DNA from: Actinokineospora globicatena
Lineage (GTDB): Bacteria > Actinomycetota > Actinomycetes > Mycobacteriales > Pseudonocardiaceae
Assembly: GCF_024171945.1 (NCBI RefSeq)
Contig: NZ_JAMTCR010000002.1
Span: 1,736,001-1,800,000 of the forward strand
Direction: 5' to 3'
Length of the DNA stretch: 64,000 nucleotides
Under the pieces are notes generated by a model. The model had not been told where the DNA came from. It did no database searches and was given only the letters and a program-made list of their open reading frames with translations. Both the position numbers and the translations under genes were made by a program. This document shows positions 22,578 to 31,197 of the stretch, in pieces. Position 1 is the stretch's first letter. Each line of letters opens with the position of its first letter.

Positions 22578-23009
22578 TCAGTTGCCCCCGAACATCTCGC
22601 GCACGGTGCGCTCCAGCATGAAGTAGGTCCCGGGGATCATCACCACGACCCAGATGCCCAGGATCGTCCACAGCATCGGCTTCTGCAGCCGGGGGCCGTG
22701 CTTCCAGAAGTCGACCAGCAGCACCCGCAGGCCGTTGAGCGCGTGGTAGAGCACCGCGCCGACCAGGCCGACCTCGAGGAGGTTGACCACCGGGGTCTTG
22801 TAGGTCTCGATGATCTCGTCGTAGGCGTTCGGCGAGACCCGCACCAGCGCCGTGTCGAGCACGTGGGCGAAGAGGAAGAAGAAGGTGAGCACGCCGGTGA
22901 TCCGGTGCGCCACCCAGGACCACATGCCCGGGTCGCCGCGGTAGAGCGTCCCGGTGCGCCGGGACCCGCGCGGCGCCACCTGCTCGGTGGCGATGGCCGA
23001 GTCGGACAT
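22578..23009 (-). CDS. sdhC: Succinate dehydrogenase cytochrome b556 subunit
   Basis: 143 residues. MWSWVAHRITGVLTFFFLFAH contains the Ser/His-Arg-x-Thr-Gly motif of the quinone and heme site; LFAHVLDTALVR and YHALNGLRVLLVDFW carry the other conserved histidines; three helices in all. First gene of the operon; GGAGG lies 11 bases before the ATG. Confidence 0.95.
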   Translation of the reverse strand: MSDSAIATEQVAPRGSRRTGTLYRGDPGMWSWVAHRITGVLTFFFLFAHVLDTALVRVSPNAYDEIIETYKTPVVNLLEVGLVGAVLYHALNGLRVLLVDFWKHGPRLQKPMLWTILGIWVVVMIPGTYFMLERTVREMFGGN

Positions 23010-23549
23010 CGAGGCAGGCCTCCTGCGTCGCTGGTGGACTAGCCGCTGACGACTAGCGGGTGGGTGCCGCGGCGTGTGGGCACTCCACACGAAACGGGCC
23101 TTGACCCAACGGATGCTAGACCCGACGAGCGGACCGCACCCAACCCGCCGATCCCCTCTGTGACGGACGAGACACGCACCCGACCGTCGTCCCCCGCTGG
23201 TGGAGCCACTGCGCCCGAGCCGGTCGGCGGTTTCGGTGACGCAGCGTCGCGGCCGCCGCCCGGTTGGGGACCCAGTGGTGCTGAATCGATTCCGGCCCAC
23301 CCCTGTTGTCCGGCCGCCCTCCCCTACCGGCGGCCCCTATTCGTCCACTGAGGACTGACGAAGGCGCCGGTCCGACCCTGGTCACGGCCGCGGCCACCCG
23401 GTCGGGTCCTCGACTGGCCACCCTGGGTGGTGCCAACCAACAATTGGGTCACACCCTGCGTCGTGCCGGGGAAAGGTCCGTACCGGGGAGTACGGTCCTG
23501 CGACAACGGCAGCGTCCGAGGACGCGCGGAGATCCGGAAGGAGAAAGCC
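23010..23549. other. Divergent regulatory interval between sdhC and the nucleoside-uptake operon
   Basis: About 540 bases without a gene. On the sdh side, 23036-23062 has a repeated GACTAGC. The last 130 bases form a structured leader for the BMP gene: a stem at about 23418-23430 (CCACC/GGGTGG), and a ten-base-pair stem at 23474-23499 (AGGTCCGTAC with GTACGGTCCT, one mismatch). No known riboswitch class is recognised. Confidence 0.55.
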
Positions 23550-24611
23550 TTGCGTCGAATGCGGGGACTTCGTCTCGCGGCAGGCCTGATGGCGCTGGGG
23601 CTCACCCTGGCCGCTTGTGGCTCCAAGAACGACACCGGCTCCGGTGGCACCACCACCGGCGGCAGCAGCGCGGCCGCGTCCAGCCTCAAGATCGGGCTGG
23701 CCTACGACATCGGCGGCCGCGGCGACCAGTCGTTCAACGACTCGGCCGCGCGTGGTCTGGACAAGGCCAAGTCCGAGTTCGGCATCGACATCAAGGAGCT
23801 CGAGGCCGCGGCCGGGGAGACCGACGCGCAGAAGGAGGACCGGCTCCGCCAGCTCGCCGAGGGCGGCTACACCACCATCATCGCCGTCGGCTTCGCCTAC
23901 GAGACCGCCATCGAGAAGACCGCCAAGGACTTCCCCGAGGTCAAGTTCGCGATCATCGACAGCGCGGGCCCCGCGGCGGACAACGTCGCGAACCTGACCT
24001 TCGCCGAGCAGGAGGGCTCCTTCCTGGTCGGGGTGGCCGCCGCGCTCAAGAGCAAGACCGGCAACGTCGGCTTCATCGGCGGCGTCAACGTCCCGCTGAT
24101 CCAGAAGTTCGAGGTCGGCTTCACCGCGGGCGTCAAGGCCGCCAAGGCGGACGCGACCGTGCAGGTCAAGTACCTGACCCAGCCGCCGGACTTCACCGGG
24201 TTCAACGACCCGGCCAAGGGCGAGACCGCCGCCAAGGGCATGTTCGACGCGGGCGCCGACATCGTCTACGCCGCCGCGGGCGGCTCGGGCAACGGCGTGT
24301 TCAAGACCGCCAAGGCCAACGGCAAGTTCGGCATCGGCGTCGACTCCGACCAGTACAACCTGCCCGCGCTCGCCGACGTCAAGGACGTGATCATCACCTC
24401 GATGATCAAGGAGGTGGACGTCGCGGTGTACGACTTCATCACCTCGGTCAAGGACGGCAAGTTCGCCAAGGGCGAGAAGGTCTACGACCTCAAGGCCGGT
24501 GGCATCGACTACGCCACCAGCGGTGGCAAGATCGACGACATCAAGACCAAGATCGACGAGTACAAGACCAAGATCACCTCGGGCGAGATCAAGGTCCCGT
24601 CGACCAAGTAA
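23550..24611 (+). CDS. BMP family nucleoside-binding lipoprotein
   Basis: 353 residues. TTG at 23550 is chosen because GGAAGGAG is six bases upstream; an ATG at 23559 would be 15 bases away. The signal peptide ends in LTLAAC (lipid-anchored Cys). The mature protein is of the basic membrane protein/PnrA family (GLAYDIGGRGDQSFNDSAARG, AGETDAQKEDRLRQLAEGG, VYAAAGGSGNGVF), which captures purine and other nucleosides for ABC import. A strong hairpin separates it from the ATPase gene. Confidence 0.95.
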   Translation: MRRMRGLRLAAGLMALGLTLAACGSKNDTGSGGTTTGGSSAAASSLKIGLAYDIGGRGDQSFNDSAARGLDKAKSEFGIDIKELEAAAGETDAQKEDRLRQLAEGGYTTIIAVGFAYETAIEKTAKDFPEVKFAIIDSAGPAADNVANLTFAEQEGSFLVGVAAALKSKTGNVGFIGGVNVPLIQKFEVGFTAGVKAAKADATVQVKYLTQPPDFTGFNDPAKGETAAKGMFDAGADIVYAAAGGSGNGVFKTAKANGKFGIGVDSDQYNLPALADVKDVIITSMIKEVDVAVYDFITSVKDGKFAKGEKVYDLKAGGIDYATSGGKIDDIKTKIDEYKTKITSGEIKVPSTK

Positions 24612-24628
24612 GCGGGCGCCCCACTCGC

Positions 24629-24669
24629 CGACGGACCCGGGTCCCGCGACCAGCGGCCCGGGTCCGTCG
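24629..24669 (+). terminator. Intercistronic hairpin between BMP and ABC ATPase genes
   Basis: A perfect 13-base-pair stem (24629-24641 with 24657-24669) and 15-base loop, 18 bases after the BMP stop. As in other binding-protein operons it probably lets only part of the transcription pass, keeping the binding protein in excess. Confidence 0.8.
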
Positions 24670-24742
24670 CGTTTCCCCACCCTGCTCCACCCGCCCTGCT
24701 CCTCCCACCCTGCTCCTCCACCCCAGCGACAAGGACTCGGCC

Positions 24743-26287
24743 GTGTCACCGGAGCCACCAGCGGGCGGTGCGCCCGCCCCAGCCGTCCAGTTGTCCGCGA
24801 TCACCAAGCGCTTCCCCGGCGTGGTCGCCAATTCCGATGTCAACATCACCGTCCGGGCGGGCACCGTGCACGCGCTGGTGGGGGAGAACGGCGCGGGCAA
24901 GTCCACCCTGATGAAGATCCTCTACGGCATGCAGCAGCCGGACGAGGGCACCATCGCCATCGACGGCGCACCGGTGGCCTTCTCCTCGCCCGCTGACGCC
25001 ATCCGCGCCGGGATCGGCATGGTGCACCAGCACTTCATGCTCGCGGACAACCTCACCGTGCTGGAGAACGTCGTCCTGGGCAGCGAGCCGCGCAAGGGCG
25101 TCGGCCTCGACTTCGCCGCGGCGCGCGCCAAGATCACGGAGATCTCCACCGCCTACGGCCTCGGCGTCGACCCGGACCGGTTGGTCGACGACCTCGGGGT
25201 CGGCGAGCGGCAGCGGGTCGAGATCCTGAAGGTCCTCTACCGCGGCGCGCGGACGCTGATCCTGGACGAGCCGACCGCCGTGCTGGTGCCGCAGGAGGTC
25301 GACGAGCTGTTCGGCAACCTGCGCGACCTCAAGGCCGAGGGCCTGACCATCCTGTTCATCTCGCACAAGCTCGACGAGGTGCTCTCGGTCGCCGACGACA
25401 TCACCGTCATCCGGCGCGGGACGACAGTCGCGAGTGTCTCGCCGGAGGGTGTGACCGCGCGCAAGCTGGCCGAGTTGATGGTCGGTAGCGCACTCCCGGT
25501 TCCCGAACTGCGCGAGTCCACCGTGACAGATGCGACTGTCCTGTCCGTCGAGGGTCTTACAGTGCTCAGCGCTGATGGCCGGACGGTGCTCGACAACGTC
25601 TCCTTCACCATCCACGCCGGTGAGGTACTGGGTATCGCTGGCGTTGAGGGCAACGGGCAGGCGGAACTGGTCGAGGCTCTTATGGGTATCAGGTCGTGCA
25701 GCGCGGGCAGGATCACCTTGTCCGGTCAGGACATCACGCGCGCGACGACCCGACATCGCCGTGAGGCCGGTATCGGCTACATCCCCGAGGACCGCCACCG
25801 CCAGGGTCTGCTCCTAGAGGCGCCCCTGTGGGAGAACCGGATCCTCGGCCACCAGACCAGCGCGCCCAACGTGCGCGGGCCGCTGCTCGACCGCAAGGGC
25901 GCCAAGCGCGACACCGAGCGGATCGTGGACGAGTACGACGTCCGCACCCCGGGCATCGGCGTCAACGCCTCCGCGCTCTCCGGCGGCAACCAGCAGAAGC
26001 TGATCGTCGGCCGGGAGATGAGCGGGTCGCCGGTGCTGCTGATCGCCTCGCACCCGACCCGCGGCGTCGACGTCGGCGCGCAGGCCGCGATCTGGGAGCA
26101 CATCCGCCGGGCCCGCGCCGAGCAGCTCGCGGTGCTGCTCATCTCCGCCGACCTCGACGAGCTGATCGGCATGTCCGACACCCTGTCGGTGATCCTGCGC
26201 GGCAGGCTCGTCGCCGACCACGACCCGGCGGCGGTGACCCCGGAGCAGCTCGGCTCCGCGATGACCGGCGCGGGGAGGGAAGACTGA
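24743..26287 (+). CDS. Nucleoside ABC transporter, duplicated ATP-binding protein
   Basis: 514 residues with two fused ABC domains. The first is complete: GENGAGKST, LGVGERQRVEIL signature, LILDEPTAVL. The second has GVEGNGQAELVEAL instead of a full Walker A and IASHPTRGVD instead of a D-E Walker B, with an intact LSGGNQQKLIVG; this asymmetry is usual in the NupO/YufO and sugar-importer group. GTG start with AAGGA eight bases upstream. Residues about 230-360 (25430-25830) use far more A/T-ending codons than the flanks. The stop overlaps the next start (TGATG). Confidence 0.95.
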   Translation: MSPEPPAGGAPAPAVQLSAITKRFPGVVANSDVNITVRAGTVHALVGENGAGKSTLMKILYGMQQPDEGTIAIDGAPVAFSSPADAIRAGIGMVHQHFMLADNLTVLENVVLGSEPRKGVGLDFAAARAKITEISTAYGLGVDPDRLVDDLGVGERQRVEILKVLYRGARTLILDEPTAVLVPQEVDELFGNLRDLKAEGLTILFISHKLDEVLSVADDITVIRRGTTVASVSPEGVTARKLAELMVGSALPVPELRESTVTDATVLSVEGLTVLSADGRTVLDNVSFTIHAGEVLGIAGVEGNGQAELVEALMGIRSCSAGRITLSGQDITRATTRHRREAGIGYIPEDRHRQGLLLEAPLWENRILGHQTSAPNVRGPLLDRKGAKRDTERIVDEYDVRTPGIGVNASALSGGNQQKLIVGREMSGSPVLLIASHPTRGVDVGAQAAIWEHIRRARAEQLAVLLISADLDELIGMSDTLSVILRGRLVADHDPAAVTPEQLGSAMTGAGRED

Positions 26288-27405
26288 TGCGCAACCTCAC
26301 CCCCCGCTCGGTCCTGCTCGGGCTGGCCGCCCCGCTCGGCGCGCTGGTGTTCGCCGCCCTGGTGTGCGGGATCATCCTGGCCGCGACCGGGAACTCGCCG
26401 ATCGACACCGTCGACGCCATGGCCACCGCGGCGCAGCGGCCGAGGACCCTGGTCAACTCGGTCAACAGCGCCACCGTCTACTACCTGGCCGCCGTCGCCG
26501 TCGCGATCGGCTTCCGGATGAAGCTGTTCAACATCGGCGTGGACGGGCAGTACCGGCTCGCCGCGATGCTCTCCGCCGCGCTCGCCGGTGCCGCGTTCAT
26601 GGACAACCTGCCCTCGTTCCTGCGGATCGCGCTGACCATCGCGGTCGCCATGCTGGTCGGCGCGGGCTGGGCCGGGCTGGCCGCGCTGCTCAAGGTCACC
26701 CGCGGCGTGTCCGAGGTGATCTCGACGATCATGCTCAACGCCATCGCCACCTACCTGGTGTCCTACCTGCTCAACCCGGCCCGGCTGGCCGAGACCACGG
26801 CGGGCAGCAACAACATCGGCACCGCGAAGATCACCGAGGGTGGGCAGGTGCCGGGCTTCGAGGTGTCCGGGTCGACCACGAAGGTGTTCGGGCTGATCCT
26901 GCTGGCCGCGATCGTCGGCGTCGTGTACTGGTTTGTGTTGTCTCGCACGAAGTTCGGGTTCGAACTGAAGGCGACAGGGCTATCGGAGTCCGCGGCCGTT
27001 GCCAGCGGGGTCAGTGTCAAGAAGATGGTCGTCATCTCGATGCTGCTGTCGGGGGCCGTCGCTGGGCTCGTAGGCATGCCGCAGCTGCTTGGGGCCTCTT
27101 ACACGTACTCGCTGGACTTCCCTCCGGGACTGGGGTTCGTCGGTATCGCTGTCGCGCTGCTGGGGCGCAACAACCCGGTCGGCATGGCGGTCGCCGCACT
27201 GCTGTGGGGGTTCCTGGACAACGCGGCGAACGCGCTGGACATCTCCGGTGTGCCGCGCGAGATCGTCCTGATCATGCAGGGCGTGATCGTGCTGTCGGTC
27301 GTCGTCGCCTACGAGCTGGTCCGCCGCTACCGGGTGCGCGCGGAACAACAGGCCGTGGGCAAGGCGCTCGGCCGCACCAAGACGCTTGAGGAGGTGTCCG
27401 CATGA
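26287..27405 (+). CDS. Nucleoside ABC transporter permease 1
   Basis: 372 residues with eight to nine helices, BPD_transp_2 family (FNIGVDGQYRLAAMLSA, GVSEVISTIMLNAIATYLVSY, PPGLGFVGIAVALLGRNNPVG). Pairs with the second permease to form the membrane channel of the BMP importer. Starts within the ATPase stop codon; its own stop overlaps the next gene by four bases. Confidence 0.93.
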   Translation: MRNLTPRSVLLGLAAPLGALVFAALVCGIILAATGNSPIDTVDAMATAAQRPRTLVNSVNSATVYYLAAVAVAIGFRMKLFNIGVDGQYRLAAMLSAALAGAAFMDNLPSFLRIALTIAVAMLVGAGWAGLAALLKVTRGVSEVISTIMLNAIATYLVSYLLNPARLAETTAGSNNIGTAKITEGGQVPGFEVSGSTTKVFGLILLAAIVGVVYWFVLSRTKFGFELKATGLSESAAVASGVSVKKMVVISMLLSGAVAGLVGMPQLLGASYTYSLDFPPGLGFVGIAVALLGRNNPVGMAVAALLWGFLDNAANALDISGVPREIVLIMQGVIVLSVVVAYELVRRYRVRAEQQAVGKALGRTKTLEEVSA

Positions 27406-28658
27406 CCGTCGGCGGACTGTCGGTGGGGATCGAGACCGCCCCCGCCCGGCGCGGCAAGCGGCTGTCGCCCATGGTCTACCTGCTCGTCGCGGTAGGCGCG
27501 CTTCTTGTGCTCTCGGCCGTACGGGCGCTGAGCGGTGCAACGGACCTGACGTCCGCTGGCACTGTGCAAGCCGCGTTGACGGCAGCGGTACCGCTCGCTA
27601 TGGCCGCGCTCGCGGGCCTCTGGGCGGAACGCGCCGGTGTGGTCAACATCGGTCTTGAAGGCATGATGGTTCTAGGCACGTTCGGCGCCGGTTACGCGGG
27701 CTACCAGTGGGGGCCGTGGGCGGGTGTGGTGTTCGGGTTGTTCCTGGGCATCATCGGCGGTCTGCTGCACGCGGTCGCGACGGTCACTTTCGGCGTGGAC
27801 CACATCATCTCCGGTGTCGCCATCAACCTCTTGGCGCCAGGGGCCGCGTTGTTCCTGTCCAAGCTGTACTTCGCGGACGCGCCGGGTGGCGGCCAGAAGC
27901 AGTCGCCACGCATCGAGGACGCCGCGAAGGTGACGCTGCCTGGGTTCTCAGACCTGATGGGGACTATCGAGGGCAAGCGCTGGTTCTTCGTGTCGGACCT
28001 AGCGGGCGTTCTGCGCGGTCTTACGACGGAGATCTCACTGCTCACCCTGCTCGCCGTAGTGCTGATCGTCGCTACCGGGTGGGTGCTGTGGCGGACGCCG
28101 TTCGGGCTGCGGCTGCGGTCGTGCGGTGAGTCGCCCTCCGCCGCGGAGTCGCTGGGCGTGAACGTGCTCAAGTACAAGTACCTCGCGGTGACGGCGTCGG
28201 GTGCGTTCGCCGGGCTGGGTGGCGCGTTCCTGGCTGTGAGCTCGGGGCAGTACCGCGACGGGCAGACCGGTGGGCGCGGGTTCATCGGTCTGGCGGCGAT
28301 GATCTTCGGCAACTGGCGGCCAGGCGGTCTGGCTACTGGTGCGGGGTTGTTCGGGTACACCGACGCTATGGCGTTGCGTGGCTCTAACGCTGTGCACGCC
28401 CTCTTGCTGTTGCTCGGGATCGCGCTGGTTGTTGTCGCGGTGATCCAGTACCGGTCGGGCCACAACGTGCTGTCGGGGGTCGCGGCGGCTATCGGGGTGC
28501 TGTTCGGCTGGTGGTACTTCGCGAGCAGTGAGGTGCCGCCGGAGTTGGTCGGTGCGGCGCCGTACGTCGTCACGCTGCTGGTACTCGGGTTGGCCTCGCA
28601 ACGCTTGCGGCCACCCAAGTTCGTCGGTGAGCCCTACCGGAAGGGGCACGCGGTATGA
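27402..28658 (+). CDS. Nucleoside ABC transporter permease 2
   Basis: 418 residues, about ten helices: AALAGLWAERAGVVNIGLEG, HIISGVAINLLAPG, GLGGAFLAVSSGQYRDG, RGFIGLAAMIFGNWRPGG. The same permease family as its neighbour. ATGA overlap with permease 1 and with cdd indicates one translationally coupled operon. Third-base GC is visibly lower than in deoA downstream. Confidence 0.93.
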   Translation: MTVGGLSVGIETAPARRGKRLSPMVYLLVAVGALLVLSAVRALSGATDLTSAGTVQAALTAAVPLAMAALAGLWAERAGVVNIGLEGMMVLGTFGAGYAGYQWGPWAGVVFGLFLGIIGGLLHAVATVTFGVDHIISGVAINLLAPGAALFLSKLYFADAPGGGQKQSPRIEDAAKVTLPGFSDLMGTIEGKRWFFVSDLAGVLRGLTTEISLLTLLAVVLIVATGWVLWRTPFGLRLRSCGESPSAAESLGVNVLKYKYLAVTASGAFAGLGGAFLAVSSGQYRDGQTGGRGFIGLAAMIFGNWRPGGLATGAGLFGYTDAMALRGSNAVHALLLLLGIALVVVAVIQYRSGHNVLSGVAAAIGVLFGWWYFASSEVPPELVGAAPYVVTLLVLGLASQRLRPPKFVGEPYRKGHAV

Positions 28659-29053
28659 CGGTCGACTGGGACTCACTGCGCGCGGCAGCGGTATCTGCGG
28701 CTGCGTTGGCGTACTGCCCCTATTCGGGACTGCAGGTCGGCGCCGCTGCCCTGGTCGACGACGGCAGGGTTATCACCGGGTGCAACGTCGAGAACGCCTC
28801 TTACGGCTTGGCGCTGTGCGCGGAATGCACCCTGGCTGGACAGTTGAGGCTGACCGGCGGAGGTCGCCTTGTCGCACTCGCTTGCCGTAGCGGGGAGGGC
28901 GAGCTGTTGATGCCCTGTGGCCGGTGTCGACAGGTCATCTACGAGCTCGGTGGCCCTAACTGTCTCGTCGACACGCCCGACGGTCCGCAGCCGATGACGG
29001 TGGTGCTACCGCACGCCTTCGGCCCGGAAGACCTGCCCGCGAAGGGGATCTGA
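28655..29053 (+). CDS. cdd: Cytidine deaminase
   Basis: 132 residues, the tetrameric type. Deaminates cytidine and deoxycytidine to (deoxy)uridine. GCNVENASYGLALCAE contains the catalytic Glu and one zinc Cys; MPCGRCRQVIYEL gives the other two Cys ligands. Start overlaps permease 2 (ATGA) and stop overlaps deoA (TGATG), so salvage is directly tied to uptake. Confidence 0.97.
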   Translation: MTVDWDSLRAAAVSAAALAYCPYSGLQVGAAALVDDGRVITGCNVENASYGLALCAECTLAGQLRLTGGGRLVALACRSGEGELLMPCGRCRQVIYELGGPNCLVDTPDGPQPMTVVLPHAFGPEDLPAKGI

Positions 29054-30327
29054 TGTTCACCGCCATCGACGTCATCCGCGCCAAGCGCGACGGCCACCGG
29101 CTCCGCGACGACCAGATCGACTGGGTGGTCGACGCCTACACCCGCGGCGTGGTGGCCGACGAGCAGATGTCCGCGCTCGCGATGGCGGTGTACCTCAACG
29201 GGATGGACGCGGCCGAGACCGCCCGCTGGACCGCCGCGATGGTCAACTCCGGTGAGGTCCTGTCGCTCGCGGTCGACCGCCCGACCGTCGACAAGCACTC
29301 CACCGGCGGCGTCGGCGACAAGATCACCCTGCCGCTGGCCCCCCTGGTCGCGGCCTGCGGCGCGGCGGTGCCCCAGCTCTCCGGTCGCGGCCTCGGCCAC
29401 ACCGGCGGCACGCTGGACAAACTGGAGTCCATCCCCGGCTGGCGCGCGCAGTTGACGGTGGACGAGGTCCAGCAGCAGTTGCGCGAGGTCGGCGCCGTCA
29501 TCTGCGCCGCGACGACGGGATTGGCGCCCGCGGACCGGAAGCTCTACGCGCTGCGCGACGTGACGGCCACGGTCGAGTCGATCCCGCTGATCGCCAGCTC
29601 GATCATGAGCAAGAAGCTGGCGGAGGGCGCGTCGGCCCTGGTCCTGGACGTCAAGTTCGGCTCCGGCGCGTTCATGAAGACCCTCGCCGACGCCCGCCGC
29701 CTGGCCGACGCCCTGGTGTCGATCGGCCAGGCCCACGGTGTGCGCACCTCGGCTCTGCTGACCGACATGTCCGTGCCCCTGGGCCGCGCCGTCGGCAACG
29801 CCGTCGAGGTAGCCGAGTCCGTCGAAGTACTCCAGGGCGGCGGCCCCGCGGACGTCATCGACCTGACCCTGGCCCTGGCCCGCGAGATGCTCTCCCTGGC
29901 CGGTCTGTCCCATGTGGACCCCGCCCCCGTCCTGGCGTCCGGTGAGGCCTTCGAGGTCTGGGCCCGCATGATCACCGCCCAAGGCGGCGACCCCGCGGCA
30001 CCCCTGCCCCGCCCCACCCACACCCACACCGTGGTAGCCCCCACCGACGGCATCCTCACCTCCCTCGACGCCTACTCCATCGGCGTAGCCGCCTGGCGCC
30101 TGGGCGCAGGCCGAGCCCGCAAGGAAGACCCCGTAGACCCCGCCGCAGGCATCCTCTGCCACACCAAACCCGGCACCCCCGTCCGCGCGGGCGACCCCAT
30201 CCTCGAACTCCACACCACCAACCCCACCACCATCCCCGCCGCCCTCACCACCCTGGACGGCTCCTTCACCATCGGCTCAGCCGCCCCCGCTCCCCGCCCC
30301 CTGATCGCCGACACCATCCGCCCCTGA
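29053..30327 (+). CDS. deoA: Thymidine/pyrimidine-nucleoside phosphorylase
   Basis: 424 residues. Phosphorolysis of thymidine or uridine to base plus (deoxy)ribose-1-phosphate. DKHSTGGVGDKITLPLAPLV and LSGRGLGHTGGTLDKLE are the phosphate-loop signatures; SSIMSKKLAEGASALVLDVK follows, then a C-terminal lipoyl-like domain. Last gene of the uptake/salvage operon. The 3' third is extremely C-rich at third positions, continuing into the intergenic region. Confidence 0.97.
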   Translation: MFTAIDVIRAKRDGHRLRDDQIDWVVDAYTRGVVADEQMSALAMAVYLNGMDAAETARWTAAMVNSGEVLSLAVDRPTVDKHSTGGVGDKITLPLAPLVAACGAAVPQLSGRGLGHTGGTLDKLESIPGWRAQLTVDEVQQQLREVGAVICAATTGLAPADRKLYALRDVTATVESIPLIASSIMSKKLAEGASALVLDVKFGSGAFMKTLADARRLADALVSIGQAHGVRTSALLTDMSVPLGRAVGNAVEVAESVEVLQGGGPADVIDLTLALAREMLSLAGLSHVDPAPVLASGEAFEVWARMITAQGGDPAAPLPRPTHTHTVVAPTDGILTSLDAYSIGVAAWRLGAGRARKEDPVDPAAGILCHTKPGTPVRAGDPILELHTTNPTTIPAALTTLDGSFTIGSAAPAPRPLIADTIRP

Positions 30328-30564
30328 CCCCCTTGGTTTCCCACGCCTGCGCAGACTTCATCTACTGGCAGCAGATCGCCCCCTACCTCCAGCGCCCCCG
30401 CCTGCTCTTACGCGCCCGCGCCCCGGGCTCACTTGGTCGTCAACACCCCGCCACGCTCAAGCCGCCCACGCCCCGCTCTTACGAGTAAACGCCCCTTAAC
30501 GCACTTCCCCGCTCCCTCGCGGCCCCACCCGACCTCTTCGCCCGCGCACACGGCCCCACCCCCG

Positions 30565-30922
30565 TTTCGCGCCCGCCGTCCCGCCCCCGCTTCGCGCGCC
30601 CGCAGTCTCGCCCCGCGCAGCCCCCGCTCTATCGCCCCCGCGCAGCCTCCCCGCTCTACCGCCTCGCTTCGCGCGCGCTCCCAGTCAACCGCCCCCGTTT
30701 CGCGCCTGCGATCCCACCCGGCGCACCGCCTCCCCGCACCGCCTCCGCGTAGCGCCCGGTCCCACCCGCGCAGCCTCCCCGCCCTGCCGTCCCCGCTTCG
30801 CGCACGCCTGCGGGTCCCGCCGCCGCTGCACCGCCCCTGCTTCGCGCAGCCCGCCCTAACGCCCCCCGGCACGGCGATCCCATCCCCCGCAGAGCCCCGG
30901 CGCTACCGCCCCCGCTTCGCGC
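30565..30922 (+). repeat. Degenerate CGYTTCGCGC repeat array
   Basis: TTCGCGC, usually in the context CCCCCGYTTCGCGC, occurs at about 30566, 30591, 30669, 30700, 30797, 30841 and 30916. Spacing is irregular (25-98 bases), and the intervening sequence is C-rich without fixed length. Confidence 0.5.
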
Positions 30923-30948
30923 CCGCGCGCGGTCCCACCCCTGCCCAG

Positions 30949-31052
30949 CCCCCACCCTCTCCGGGGGGCGGCCCTGGTCCAGTCTACAAGGACCCCCCGA
31001 CAGTCGATCTTGAACCAACCCCCGCAGAGATCCACATGTGGATAACTTCTGT
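30949..31052 (+). repeat. Dispersed repeat, copy B, with DnaA-box-like core
   Basis: Closely similar to copy C at 50979-51083. Order: CCCCCACCCTCTCCGGGGGGCG, CCAGTCTAC, CCCCCCGACAGT, CTTGAA.CCA, CCCCGCAGAGATCCACATGT, GGATAACTTCTGT. A stem can form between CGGGG near 30962 and CCCCG near 30999. ATCCACATGTGGAT (31030-31043) is a perfect palindrome; TGTGGATAA at 31037-31045 is the complement of the DnaA box. Confidence 0.7.
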
Positions 31053-31197
31053 CACCCGGCCGAATGAAATGCAGACGCCCGCGACGGTGGTTGCGTTGCG
31101 CCTGAACGGATCCTGAGTCCGGCGCCACCAAGGCGAAGCTCACCGCAGCGATCTGTCTAATTCGGACCGGGCACGGCGGGGTGGTCGTTCGGATGGG

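Larger units (their letters stand above)
30328..31197. other. Gene-free, C-rich interval of low complexity
   Basis: About 870 bases between deoA and a TetR gene. Up to about 30940 the plus strand is extremely C-rich with degenerate recurring CGCTTCGCGC units; frames open through it only because C-rich DNA lacks stops. From 30949 the dispersed repeat copy B follows, then the unremarkable 3' flank of the TetR gene. Confidence 0.6.

Noticed and set aside
30433-31116. A 227-codon open frame over the C-rich tract
   Set aside because: Pro/Arg/Ser/Ala low complexity from C-rich DNA, no start signal, no domain; equally long frames occur on the other strand.
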